A stretch of 64,000 nt of DNA, taken from positions 18,681 through 82,680 of the forward strand of contig OMVX01000015.1 of assembly GCA_900314605.1 (NCBI GenBank), read 5' to 3'. The notes below the pieces were generated by a model. That model ran no database searches and had not been told where the DNA came from. It saw nothing but the letters and a program-made list of their open reading frames with translations. Source of the DNA: an uncultured Methanobrevibacter sp. Lineage in GTDB: Archaea > Methanobacteriota > Methanobacteria > Methanobacteriales > Methanobacteriaceae. The translations under genes and the position numbers were made by a program. This document shows positions 1 through 9,270 of the stretch, in pieces. Numbering within the stretch: position 1 is the stretch's first letter; each line of letters starts with the position of its first letter.

Positions 1-2142
1 AGTATATTTTTTAGAATTAGCTAATTTTACTGTTAATACAGCACCTCTAATAGGATTACCATTTCCATCTTTTAATGTAATAAGCAAATATTTACCTATA
101 TTGTAAGTAGTACTTACAGGACTCGCTATAATGTTACTTTTTGATTTTTTTGCAGTGAATGTGGTTTGGTTTGATCCTGCTGTGTAGTAATCATTTTCTT
201 CAAGCTCTACAATAACATTATAAGTACCCTCTTTAGTTGGGGTGAATTTACCCTCAGTTATTGGTTGACCATTTACTTTAATTGTTGCTGTTCCATTACT
301 GTTTGTAGTGTAGGTTATTGTTATTTCTTTTCCTACTACAACATCAGTTATAGGAGTAATATTAACAATTGTATTTTCTTTTAAAACAGTGATTGTTGCA
401 TTTGATGGTTGTTCATCAGGATAATCTGTGAGACTTAACACTGCAGTATATTCGCCAGGGTCTAAATCTATAATCGCTCCTTCGCCAGTTAAACCATAAA
501 CAGTAGTGACTAATTCTTCGCCTTTGTATATTTTAATGGTAGTATTAAATCCGTCCAAAAGCATATTATCTGCTGTTAAATTAAATATTAAGCGGTCTCC
601 TGATTGATAAGTTGATGTATAATTTAATACATTAATAATAGCAGGAATAATATTTGTCTCATAAGTTGTATCTCCATTAAATCTGCATAAAATTGCGCTT
701 CCTTTGTATATTGCTCCCCCTTCTGTTGCATTGTTTCCGGTGAAAGTACAGTTGTATGCATTTCCTTGGTATATTGCTCCACCCATTTCTTTTGCAGTGT
801 TGTTTGTGAATGTACAGTTGCTTGCATTTGATAAGTGTAATGCTCCACCCATTTCTTTTGCAGTGTTTCCTGTGAAAATGCAGTTGTACGCATTACCATT
901 AAGTATTGTTCCACCATAATCTGCTGTGTTGTTTGTGAATGTACAGTAGTACACATTTCCACTATGTATTGCTCCACCATCTGCTGCTGTGTTGTCTACA
1001 AATCTACAGTTGGTTGCATTACTTTCACTTATTGCTCCACCTCCATTTGCATTATTTCCGGTGAATATACAGTTGTATGCATTTCCTTGGTATATTGCTC
1101 CACCATGTTGTAGTGCAGTGTTAGCTGTGAAATTACAGTTGGTTGCATTACTTTCACTTATTGCTCCACCATCCGCTGCTTCGTTTTTTGTGAATGTAGA
1201 GTTGGTTGCATTACTTTCACTTATTGCTCCACCACTTTTGTTTGCTTTATTCTCATTAAATATACAGTTATATGCATTACTCTTTGTTATTGCTCCACCA
1301 TATTCTGCATTGTTATCTGAGAATATACAAAAGGTTGCTTCTACACTACGTATTGCTCCACCAAAATAAGCAGTGTTAGATATGAATGTACAATTAGTTG
1401 CATTTCCATAGGACATTGCTCCACCATCTTCTTCTGCACTGTTTTCTATGAATGTACAGTTGTATACATTACCATCATACATTGCTCCACCATCATATGC
1501 ACTGTTTTTTGTAAATGTACAGTTGTATGCATTACCACCTCTCATTGCTCCACCAAAATGCTTTGCTTTGTTTTCAGTGAATGTACAATTGTATGCATTT
1601 CCACCGACTATTGCTCCTCCTTCATCTGATGAGTTACCATTTATGAAATTTATATTATAAAAATTAACATTTAATTTTGAATCAATAACATTAAATATTC
1701 TTGCCATCTTGTTTCCATTTATTGTTATTCCATTCCCATAAATCGTTAAATTTCTGTCAATATCGATTCCATTTTCTAATTTAGAGTCAGAAGCTTTATT
1801 AAATTTGTAATTATTATATAAATAAATTGTAGAATTAGTGTTACTATTAATAGTTCTATTTAAATCAGTGAAAGTTAATGGATCTTCATTATCTGTTGTG
1901 GTTTCATCTGTTCGGGACTTATCTTGATTATCATTATTGTTTTTTTCTTCTAATTTAATTTCAAAATTCTCTTTATTTGTTAAAACTTCATCATATTGGA
2001 TGTTTGTTTGCAAATTAGTTTCTTTATTATTAGTATTAATTATTTCTTTGTTAGTAGTATTTTCCGTTGCACTAATTGCTGAAATACTTAAAATACAAAC
2101 AAGAATCAATAATACTAAAAAATATATTTTTTTATTTTTCAT
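1..2142 (-). CDS. adhesin-like secreted beta-helix protein (5' part, cut by window edge)
   Basis: The frame is open from an ATG at 2142 to base 1, 714 codons with no stop, so the gene continues beyond the window. A GAGGTG ribosome binding site lies just upstream. The N-terminus is a signal peptide (MKNKKIYFLVLLILVCILS), so the protein is exported. A low-complexity Asn/Thr/Glu-rich segment is followed by about 15 repeats of roughly 22 residues of the type NAYNCTFTxNxAxxGGAI. This is the repeat of chlamydial Pmp proteins and of the adhesin-like proteins of gut Methanobacteriales, and is expected to form a right-handed beta-helix. The visible C-terminal part holds Ig-like beta domains (for example GTATIKVNGQPITEG). 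The likely role is surface display and contact with other cells, which is inference from the family. The plus-strand open frames in this stretch, rich in IAPP, are antisense shadows. Confidence 0.88.
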   Translation of the reverse strand, partial: MKNKKIYFLVLLILVCILSISAISATENTTNKEIINTNNKETNLQTNIQYDEVLTNKENFEIKLEEKNNNDNQDKSRTDETTTDNEDPLTFTDLNRTINSNTNSTIYLYNNYKFNKASDSKLENGIDIDRNLTIYGNGITINGNKMARIFNVIDSKLNVNFYNINFINGNSSDEGGAIVGGNAYNCTFTENKAKHFGGAMRGGNAYNCTFTKNSAYDGGAMYDGNVYNCTFIENSAEEDGGAMSYGNATNCTFISNTAYFGGAIRSVEATFCIFSDNNAEYGGAITKSNAYNCIFNENKANKSGGAISESNATNSTFTKNEAADGGAISESNATNCNFTANTALQHGGAIYQGNAYNCIFTGNNANGGGAISESNATNCRFVDNTAADGGAIHSGNVYYCTFTNNTADYGGTILNGNAYNCIFTGNTAKEMGGALHLSNASNCTFTNNTAKEMGGAIYQGNAYNCTFTGNNATEGGAIYKGSAILCRFNGDTTYETNIIPAIINVLNYTSTYQSGDRLIFNLTADNMLLDGFNTTIKIYKGEELVTTVYGLTGEGAIIDLDPGEYTAVLSLTDYPDEQPSNATITVLKENTIVNITPITDVVVGKEITITYTTNSNGTATIKVNGQPITEGKFTPTKEGTYNVIVELEENDYYTAGSNQTTFTAKKSKSNIIASPVSTTYNIGKYLLITLKDGNGNPIRGAVLTVKLANSKKYT

Positions 2143-3299
2143 ATGTAAAAATTCACCTCAAAATTTAATATTCGTAAAAATATTTATATCAATAATATAT
2201 TCTACAAACCAATTAAATATTTTGCAAAAAATAAGTGACAATATAAATTTAACAAAAAAAGTTTAAATCAAATATAAAATAAAATTCCAAGAGTACAACT
2301 TAATAATATAAGGTTCTCCATATAACTTGCATATCTCTATATACATATATAATTCTTAAAAAAAGTTTTAATAATATGAGCAATCTGAAAGTTGATTAAA
2401 AATGATGGATTAATTAGCATAATTAATTCCAATATGTTTTTAACAACTGGATATGACAAACCATAAGAGAATTTTTACTATATGGCATACAAATCTTACA
2501 AATCATTAATTTCGGAGATTTAAATGTCTTTGATGATGTAATGACTTATGTAATCATTTTTATATTTAAAAAAAATAACAAAATTGTTTTAATTATTATC
2601 ATGTATCATCATTAGATATCAATTTGGAAGATATCTCCTTTAAGAAAATAGACATATCACAATTAAATTCGAACCAATTGAATTTAAAAATTTCCAATAA
2701 AACACAATTTTTAATAAAATTAAAAAATTTTCAACTTAAAAGATGGGATTGGAAAATGTTTGACTGATTTAATAATTGGTAAAGATGATTTATTAGTTTT
2801 TGATGAAATAAAAAACTCCCTATTGACAAAAAAATATTTTTCCCATATTGTCGGCTAAAGACAGTGGAAATTATAAATACTCAACCCATACATTTAAATC
2901 TCCTATGTATATTCAATTGATGTATAAATAGTAGGAATTTGAGTATTATATTGATTATTCTTTCTACTAAATGTTTTAACTAATTCATAATTTTCTTCAC
3001 TAATTTTTACAGTTAAAATTTTTTTTTAATTTTCTCATGATAAATAAATAAAAAAAAGAAATATTTAATAAAAAATTACTATATTTTTATATTAGATTAT
3101 TTTATACTCTTATAATGATATATTTTAAATCTAATAAGAGAGCGGATGTGTCTAATAGTTTACTTTTTTTTTGGAGATATTATGTAATTTTATATGCTAT
3201 TTTTGTGAATATAATATGGTTAGTTTTATATACTTACTATCATTAAAATACTATAATAGTGTTGTATATATACAATTATATTTAATTATAGGTGTAATT
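2143..3299. other. intergenic region with decayed coding traces
   Basis: There is no intact gene in about 1.15 kb. Around 2610-2850 on the plus strand the sequence reads as protein in two successive frames, including DGIGKCLTDLIIGKDDLL, but stops and a frame change break it. This looks like an old gene remnant that I cannot identify. A second remnant on the minus strand is listed separately. The rest is AT-rich and without recognisable signals. Confidence 0.4.
2903..3038 (-). pseudogene. small RHH/antitoxin-like ORF broken at an A9 run
   Basis: An ATG at 3038 is followed by an A9 run, after which the reading frame is off by one base. Removing one A gives a continuous 44-residue product starting MRKLKKILTVKISEENYEL and ending at TAG 2903. 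The segment TVKISEENYELVKTF resembles the N-terminal strand and helix of small archaeal antitoxins. No toxin gene is adjacent and there is no clear ribosome binding site. It could be a dead gene, a phase-variable tract or a sequencing error. The identification is weak. Confidence 0.3.
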
Positions 3300-3971
3300 A
3301 TGAATCTTAAACAAGACGTAGGTTATAAAGCTGCTGAACAAGTTAAAGATGGTCAAATTTTAGGTCTTGGAACTGGTTCTACTACTCATTATTTTATTGA
3401 AAAAGTGGGTATGAGAGTTAAAGAAGAGGAAATTGAAGTCATGGGAATTCCAACTTCATATCAATCAGCACTTCTTGCTCAACAGTGGAATATACCAGTT
3501 ACCAGTCTTGATGAATATTCAATTGATTTGGCAGTAGATGGAGCGGATGAAATTGATCCTAATTTAAATTTAATTAAAGGTGGAGGAGCAGCACATACCT
3601 TAGAAAAGATTGTTGATTATTCTGCAGATGAACTTATTATTATTGCTGATGATTCAAAATATGTTGAAGTTTTAGGGGGCTTTCCAGTACCTGTTGAAGT
3701 TATTCCAAAATCAAAAACACCTGTGATGAATGCTTTAATGGATATAGGTGCAAAACCAGAAGTTAGGATGGGTGTACAAAAGGATGGTCCTGTAATAACT
3801 GATAATGGAAATTTTATTATCGATGCTAAGTTTGATGAGATTTTATCTCCTGTAGATATGGAATTTGAGTTAAATACAATTCCGGGTGTTGTTGAAAACG
3901 GTTTGTTTACAGAGATGGTTGATAAAGTTATTTTAGGTTCTAAAGAGGGTATTAAAGAATTAAAACTTTAA
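3300..3971 (+). CDS. rpiA: ribose-5-phosphate isomerase A
   Basis: Interconverts ribose 5-phosphate and ribulose 5-phosphate, supplying ribose for nucleotides in methanogens. At 223 residues it matches the family length (about 220). The motifs are GLGTGSTT (residues 22-29), the acidic active-site DGADE loop and KGGGAA just after it. The open frame extends further upstream, but the ATG at 3300 is preceded by AGGTG, and the 43 extra residues are hydrophobic and lack homology, so I place the start here. It appears to be transcribed alone, with a small membrane protein gene 109 bases downstream on the same strand. Confidence 0.96.
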   Translation: MNLKQDVGYKAAEQVKDGQILGLGTGSTTHYFIEKVGMRVKEEEIEVMGIPTSYQSALLAQQWNIPVTSLDEYSIDLAVDGADEIDPNLNLIKGGGAAHTLEKIVDYSADELIIIADDSKYVEVLGGFPVPVEVIPKSKTPVMNALMDIGAKPEVRMGVQKDGPVITDNGNFIIDAKFDEILSPVDMEFELNTIPGVVENGLFTEMVDKVILGSKEGIKELKL

Positions 3972-4080
3972 ACTTATATTTTTTCTGTAATTAATTTTTT
4001 AATTATTTATTCAATTTTTAATTTTAATTATTTTTTAATCAATTAACTTTATTATAATAATTATCATTTCAGGTGATTTT

Positions 4081-4278
4081 ATGACTATTCCTTATGAAGT
4101 AGAGAGGAAATTATACGAAGTTTTACTTATTATGGGTATATTTATTGTTGTCTATGCATTAATTTGGATTTTTGTAGGTTTAGGTATTATTCCTTCTTTG
4201 TTGCTGACATTATTCCCTCCAGCACTTTTATTAGTTGTAGGAATCTATGTAATTTATATATCCTATTCCCGTAGATAA
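4081..4278 (+). CDS. small two-helix membrane protein
   Basis: A 65-residue protein with a good AGGTGA ribosome binding site. It consists almost entirely of two hydrophobic segments (about residues 14-34 and 38-60) joined by a short loop, with a charged start (EVERKLYE) and a basic end (SYSRR). I do not recognise a family. It follows rpiA on the same strand, but the 109-base gap with T-rich tracts suggests a separate transcript. Confidence 0.7.
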   Translation: MTIPYEVERKLYEVLLIMGIFIVVYALIWIFVGLGIIPSLLLTLFPPALLLVVGIYVIYISYSRR

Positions 4279-4416
4279 CTTATTTTCTTTTTTAATTTTA
4301 TTTTATTTATCTATTTATTTTTTCTTAAATTCTTTTTTTTATTATTTTAATTATTATTCTTTTTTATTACCAGAGAACATTGAAGATTTCTAATAGTAGT
4401 ATCTAATTATAAAGAC

Positions 4417-4541
4417 TTAAGGAAAATAAAAAATAAGAAAATTAAGGAAAATAAAAAATAAGAAAATTAAGGAAAATAAAAAATAAGAAAATTAAGGAAA
4501 ATAAAAAATAAGAAAATTAAGGAAAATAAAAAATTATTAAA
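4417..4541. repeat. 25-bp tandem repeat, about 5 copies
   Basis: A 25-base unit beginning TTAAGGAAAATAAAAAATAA is repeated head to tail starting at 4417, 4442, 4467, 4492 and 4517. The copies are identical and the fifth breaks off after about 18 bases. The array ends just before the stop codon of the convergent flavoprotein gene (4560). It has no coding potential. Confidence 0.95.
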
Positions 4542-4559
4542 AAAGTTTATTAAAATATT

Positions 4560-5891
4560 TTAATTAAACTTTTTACTTACTTCTTCTACAGCAAGAACAA
4601 GTGGATCGGTCACCATTGATACTGGTGGAGCATAAGCAAATTCTACATTACTTAAATCAAAGCAGTCTAAACCTTCTGTTATAGCAAGTGTCATAGTATC
4701 AATTCTTTCTGCTACACGTTCTTCTGCAATAATCTGACAACCAATAATTTTACCGTCAGCATCACAGATTACTTTAATATCCATAGGTTTAGCATTTGGA
4801 TAATATCTTGCCCTTGTAAATGCTTCAACTTTTTGTGAAATAGTTTTAATATTATTTTGTTCTGCAAAATGTGTTGTAAGTCCAACTGCACCAAATTCTA
4901 ATTTACCGACTTTTGTAACCATTGAATTTAATACAGGGTAGAATTTAGATTTTTTACCTGCAATTGTTTGTGCACATGTTTTTGCTTGACGTACTGCAGT
5001 TGTTCCAAGTTGTGAAATTGTATTTGACTGTAAGATTGCATCATAGGATTCTACACAATCACCTACAGCATAAACATCCTCAACTGTTGTTTTCATACTT
5101 TCATCAACAAGAATAGCCCATTTACCAATTTCACATCCAATCATCTTAGCAAGTTCTAATTCTGGTCTAACTCCTGTTGCAAGAATAACCATATCTGCAG
5201 GATATTCCTCTTCATTATCGATTACAACTCCTGTAACCTTATCTTCACCGGAAATTTTAGTAATAGGTTTTCCAAGAATAACATTTATTCCTTCATCTTC
5301 TAAATATTCAGTTACGATTGAAGCCATATCCGGGTCTAAAGATTTTGGCACTATCTGTGGTAACATTTCATTTAAAATAACATTTAATCCTAGTTCTTTA
5401 AATGCATAAGCGATTTCAATACCTATAAGTCCTGCACCAGTAACTACAACATTTTTACAGTTTTTAACCCATTCCTGAACATTTTTACCGTCATTGAGAT
5501 TTCTGATTTTAAATACACCATCTAAATCAGATCCTGTAATTGGAGGTACAAATGAATTTCCACCAGTTGCAAGAACAAGTTTATCATATTCCATAGTTTT
5601 AACTTGTCCCTCGTTTGTATAGGTTAATTCTTTCTTTTCATGGTCTATTTCACTTACCTCTGAATTGATTAAAACATCTATATTGTTTTCTTTATAATCT
5701 TCAGGGGTTTTCATTACAATATCATCAAAAGATTTAATAGTTTGTCCTAGTACATAAGGTATTGCACATGGAGAATATGCTATGTAGTTATCTCTTGTTA
5801 TAACAGTTATTTCTATGTCTTTATCTAATTTTCTGATATTAGAAGCTGTAGGCAAACCTCCAGCTCCTCCTCCAATAATTACAACTTTCAT
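4560..5891 (-). CDS. NADH oxidase / CoA-disulfide reductase family flavoprotein
   Basis: A 443-residue FAD- and NAD(P)H-dependent oxidoreductase of the pyridine nucleotide-disulfide family. The N-terminal FAD-binding GGGAGG motif is at residues 7-12. The redox cysteine is at residue 42 in AYSPCAIPYVL, the form seen in methanogen NADH oxidases and CoA-disulfide reductases. A second nucleotide-binding motif (VVVTGAGLIGIEIAYAF) lies mid-protein, an FAD-contacting DVYAVGDCVE segment follows, and the dimerisation domain ends with YAPPVSMVTDP. I recall close similarity to the Methanocaldococcus protein annotated as NADH oxidase. The natural substrate (oxygen, CoA disulfide or polysulfide) cannot be settled from sequence. 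AGGAAG lies upstream of the ATG. Confidence 0.9.
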   Translation of the reverse strand: MKVVIIGGGAGGLPTASNIRKLDKDIEITVITRDNYIAYSPCAIPYVLGQTIKSFDDIVMKTPEDYKENNIDVLINSEVSEIDHEKKELTYTNEGQVKTMEYDKLVLATGGNSFVPPITGSDLDGVFKIRNLNDGKNVQEWVKNCKNVVVTGAGLIGIEIAYAFKELGLNVILNEMLPQIVPKSLDPDMASIVTEYLEDEGINVILGKPITKISGEDKVTGVVIDNEEEYPADMVILATGVRPELELAKMIGCEIGKWAILVDESMKTTVEDVYAVGDCVESYDAILQSNTISQLGTTAVRQAKTCAQTIAGKKSKFYPVLNSMVTKVGKLEFGAVGLTTHFAEQNNIKTISQKVEAFTRARYYPNAKPMDIKVICDADGKIIGCQIIAEERVAERIDTMTLAITEGLDCFDLSNVEFAYAPPVSMVTDPLVLAVEEVSKKFN

Positions 5892-6269
5892 TATTTTTCT
5901 TCCTATAAATTAATAATTTTAAAATATTTATTAATTGAATAATTAATATTAATATTAATATATTATATAACTATTAGCATTAAAATTTGTTATTTTTTCA
6001 TTATTTTTTTAAATTTTAAAGATTAATTATACATTTTTAATTAAGATAATGTTTATCATATTTTTGATTAATAGATATAATACATTAAAATTTTTCTCTA
6101 ATAATTAATATTTTTTAAATAATTCCTATTTCTTTTATAGGGTTTTAATTTTTTATTATATTTTAGATGTTGTGATGAATAGAAATTTTTAAAACATTTT
6201 TTTTTTTTTATAAGATGTTAAATGTTTTTAAGTTTATACCTTTTTTATTTTTTATATAAAATTTAATCA
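5892..6269. other. AT-rich intergenic region
   Basis: 378 bases with very low GC between two minus-strand genes. It must hold the promoter of the flavoprotein gene and the 3' end of the zinc-ribbon gene transcript. T-rich tracts near 6195-6210 could serve as a terminator. No RNA gene or small ORF is visible. Confidence 0.5.
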
Positions 6270-6833
6270 CTATGAACCTGTAACCTTTACTGATTCTAGT
6301 ATTTTAACAATGGTTTTATCATCTTTTCCTATAAATGCAAATGTATAATCATCGACTTTCCGTTCAATGTAATATAAATCCCCACCTTCATTGTCTTTAA
6401 ATACTTTAATGTCTCCTTCTGTTCGCTCCAGACTGACTTGGCTTGGAGGAGTTGAAGGTTTTACATTTGAAACTAAAAAAACACTAACTTCTTTAGAGTA
6501 TTTTCCACTATTTTCCATTTTAACAAAACCTCCATAGCCATAATTTTGCATGGAGCCTGTTTCAACGAAGTCAGATCCAACTGGAAGGTCTATTTCAAAT
6601 TTTGAAAAATCTTTGGTTTCTAAAGGAACATGTCCTTTTAAAAATCCTCCTGCAAAAATCACAGATATAGCTAAAACAATCACTACTGCCACTAGTGCAA
6701 TTATTATTATTTTACTTTTATCCGATGTTTTTTTAATTTCTGTTGGTTTATCATTTTTTTCCAATTTAGATCCACATTTTTTACAAAATTTCGCATTTTC
6801 TTCATTGGATTCGCCACATTTTGAACAATACAT
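6270..6833 (-). CDS. zinc-ribbon membrane-anchored protein
   Basis: 187 residues. The N-terminus is a double-CxxC zinc ribbon (CSKCGESNEENAKFCKKCG), followed by a Lys/Asp-rich linker, one membrane helix (about residues 42-65, IIIIALVAVVIVLAISVIF) and a soluble domain of about 120 residues with no family I can name. The ribbon is expected inside the cell and the C-terminal domain outside. The N-terminal design is shared with the genes at 9267, 9974 and 10800, so this is a local family of paralogous modules with different outer domains. Function is unknown. Confidence 0.8.
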   Translation of the reverse strand: MYCSKCGESNEENAKFCKKCGSKLEKNDKPTEIKKTSDKSKIIIIALVAVVIVLAISVIFAGGFLKGHVPLETKDFSKFEIDLPVGSDFVETGSMQNYGYGGFVKMENSGKYSKEVSVFLVSNVKPSTPPSQVSLERTEGDIKVFKDNEGGDLYYIERKVDDYTFAFIGKDDKTIVKILESVKVTGS

Positions 6834-7498
6834 TATTCTCCTCCTATTTTCAGTTTAATTCATATTAAAATAATATTCTTTGGTCAATTTAAAAATTTAA
6901 AGTTAAAAAAATACATATATTATATAAAGAAGAATTTTAGATTATATCTATGGAGTTGATTTAATACTTCTAATTTAATATATTGAATACATATTTAAAT
7001 ATTTAAAAATTTAAATTCTCTAAATATTTTAGTATATTTTAGTATAATATTATTATTAATTAATAATTTATATTATTTTTTTAGCTAAAAATTTATTTTA
7101 TAAAAAAATATCCTTATGTTTTTGCTCTTCCCGTTTTAATAACTGTTTTTTTTTTAAATGTTTCTATCAGTATTTTTCAATTTATTTCTATTCTTTTTTA
7201 ATTTATAAGAAGTAAATTTAGTATATGGGGTGAAACTAATTAAGTAATATTATAAACATAAATATATTTAATCTACACACTATACGACTCATTTATCATT
7301 TTAATCTTTCAGATTTTATTTTGTGTTTTTAATTTACTATAAAATTTTAAATAATATTATATAATAAACTATTAATAGTTAGCTTATATTTATTGTGTAA
7401 ATTTTTTAAATTAGATTAGTTATTTTTTTAATTTAATATTTAATTTTTAATTATAAGCTTATTTTTACATTTTACATAATTATTTTGAGGTTTAAACT
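6834..7498. other. AT-rich divergent intergenic region upstream of mch
   Basis: 665 bases between the divergent zinc-ribbon gene and mch. A TATA-box-like TATTATATAATAAA occurs near 7356-7369, about 130 bases before the mch start, so mch may have a long leader. A very short minus-strand reading (KREEQKHKDIF) near 7110-7135 might be the tail of a lost gene. Nothing else is recognisable. Confidence 0.4.
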
Positions 7499-8461
7499 AT
7501 GGTTAGTGTAAACATAGAAGCAAAAAAAGTTGTAGACGAAATGATTGAAAGAGCAGATGAAATTAATGTTGCTGTTTCAAAATTAGGAAATGGTGCTACT
7601 GTCATTGATTGTGGTGTCAATGTTAAAGGTAGTTTTAAAGCAGGTGAATTATATACCAAAATCTGTCTTGGTGGACTTGCTGATGTAGGAATTTCAATTC
7701 CTGGTGATTTATCTGAAAAATTCGCACTTCCTTCTGTTAAAGTAAAAACTGATTATCCTGCTATTGCAACCTTAGGTTCACAAGAAGCTGGTTGGTCTGT
7801 TGGTGTTGGAGATTTCTTTGCATTAGGTTCTGGACCTGCAAGAGCTTTATCTTTAAACCCTGCTGAAACTTATGAAGAAATCGGCTATAAAGATGATGCT
7901 GATTTAGCAATTTTAACTTTAGAAGCTGATGTTATACCTGGTGAAGATGTAGCACAATATGTTGCTGATGAATGTAAAGTTGATGTAGCAAATGTTTACT
8001 TACTTGTTGCTCCTACTTCTTCTCTTGTTGGTTCTATTCAAATTTCTGGAAGAGTTGTTGAAAACGGTACTTATAAAATGTTAGAATTCCTTAAATTTGA
8101 TGTTACTAAAGTTAAACATGCTGCTGGAATTGCACCTATTGCACCAGTTACTCCTGATGGATTAAAAGCTATGGGAAGAACTAATGATGCTGTATTATTT
8201 GGTGGAAGAACTTATTATTATCTTGAATCTGAAGAAGGTGATGATATTGAAGCTTTAGCTAAAGAAGTTCCATCATCTGCTGCTGATGGTTATGGAGAAC
8301 CATTCTATGATACCTTTAAAGCAGCTGGATTCGATTTTTATCAAATTGATAAAGGAATGTTTGCACCTGCAGAAGTAGTTATAAATGATTTAACTACTGG
8401 TAAAGTATATAAAGAAGGATATGTAAACGCTGAATTACTTAAAAAATCATTTGGTGTTTAA
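7499..8461 (+). CDS. mch: methenyltetrahydromethanopterin cyclohydrolase
   Basis: Hydrolyses N5,N10-methenyl-H4MPT to N5-formyl-H4MPT (reversible), a cytoplasmic C1 step of methanogenesis. Length is 320 residues, as expected for Mch. Conserved stretches include AGELYTKICLGGLADVGI, ALGSGPARAL and AAGIAPIAP. TTGAGG lies upstream of the ATG. Codon use looks like that of a highly expressed gene, and the gene stands alone with a long AT-rich leader. It is a core methanogen marker and the strongest evidence for the nature of the host. Confidence 0.98.
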   Translation: MVSVNIEAKKVVDEMIERADEINVAVSKLGNGATVIDCGVNVKGSFKAGELYTKICLGGLADVGISIPGDLSEKFALPSVKVKTDYPAIATLGSQEAGWSVGVGDFFALGSGPARALSLNPAETYEEIGYKDDADLAILTLEADVIPGEDVAQYVADECKVDVANVYLLVAPTSSLVGSIQISGRVVENGTYKMLEFLKFDVTKVKHAAGIAPIAPVTPDGLKAMGRTNDAVLFGGRTYYYLESEEGDDIEALAKEVPSSAADGYGEPFYDTFKAAGFDFYQIDKGMFAPAEVVINDLTTGKVYKEGYVNAELLKKSFGV

Positions 8462-8647
8462 GTAGATTTCATTTATTAAATTAGTTTTTTTTTTACTAAT
8501 TTACTTTTTTTATTTTTTTATTTTACATATTTTTTAATATTCAAGACTTTTTTGTTATTAAGTGATTTTATTTTCACATAAAAATTTTATACTATTTTTA
8601 ATAAATTTTAAAATTAATTATTATCTAATTTTTTTTAAGGTGTGAGA

Positions 8648-9058
8648 ATGATTATTAAAGATAGTTTAGTTATTAATTCTAGAACCCGATTTCAGATTAT
8701 TGATATAACTTCATATATTAATGAAAAAATAGATAAATCTTCAGTTTCACTTGGGTTAATAAATATCTTTACAAAACACACGACCTCAGCAATAATCATT
8801 AATGAAAATGAAGAAGGTCTTGGTTATGATATTCAAAATCTTTTATATGATTTAATACCTGAGAGCAATGAGTATAGTCATGATCTTATAGATCATAATG
8901 CTCATTCACATTTAAAATCATTATTTTTATCTCCTCAGGAAACTGTTCCTATTGTTGATGGCCGTATGGACTTAGGTACATGGCAGTCAGTCTTTTTTAT
9001 TGAACTTGATGGGCCACGGTCTAAAAGAAAAATAGATTTGACCATAATGGGAGAATAA
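8648..9058 (+). CDS. YjbQ/UPF0047 family protein
   Basis: 136 residues of the YjbQ family (small trimeric beta proteins; a weak thiamine-phosphate synthase activity has been reported for the E. coli member, but the true role is open). Family motifs are FTKHTTSAIIINENE, NAHSHLKSLFLSPQETVP and GRMDLGTWQSVFFIELDGPR. The start is the ATG at 8648 because AAGGTG (8637-8642) sits five bases before it. The in-frame GTG at 8642 overlaps that site and is unlikely to be used. Confidence 0.9.
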   Translation: MIIKDSLVINSRTRFQIIDITSYINEKIDKSSVSLGLINIFTKHTTSAIIINENEEGLGYDIQNLLYDLIPESNEYSHDLIDHNAHSHLKSLFLSPQETVPIVDGRMDLGTWQSVFFIELDGPRSKRKIDLTIMGE

Positions 9059-9129
9059 GTATTTTTTAAAAACTAATTTTTTTCTTATAGTTTATAAAAA
9101 ATATCTTATTTTGACTATTGAATATTTAT

Positions 9130-9270
9130 AATTATATCTTTTGAGCTAACAGATGAGGAAAAGAATCCGCTAAACAATTCCTAAAAAAAATTAGTGTTGC
9201 TGAATAACAGCTTCAATCTGGTTTAATTTTACCTCAGAAAAATCTATTATTACCCCTCAACTACAACTAA
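9130..9270 (+). pseudogene. remnant of an unidentified coding region
   Basis: This stretch is less AT-rich than the surrounding spacer and reads as protein in two frames: ELTDEEK, then after a one-base shift ESAKQFLKKISVAE, an in-frame TAA, then QLQSGLILPQKN to a TAA at 9268. There is no start codon or ribosome binding site. It looks like the 3' end of a decayed gene, and I cannot name the family. Confidence 0.3.

Noticed and set aside
704..1660. Plus-strand open frames with repeated IAPP motifs
   Set aside because: They are the antisense of the adhesin repeats (GGAI on the minus strand), with no ribosome binding sites. The minus-strand frame is continuous and has a signal peptide.
3171..3299. 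N-terminal extension of rpiA by 43 residues
   Set aside because: The extension is hydrophobic and unrelated to RpiA, and AGGTG stands directly before the ATG at 3300.
4417..4541. CRISPR array
   Set aside because: The 25-bp units are directly adjacent with no unique spacers, and no cas genes are present.
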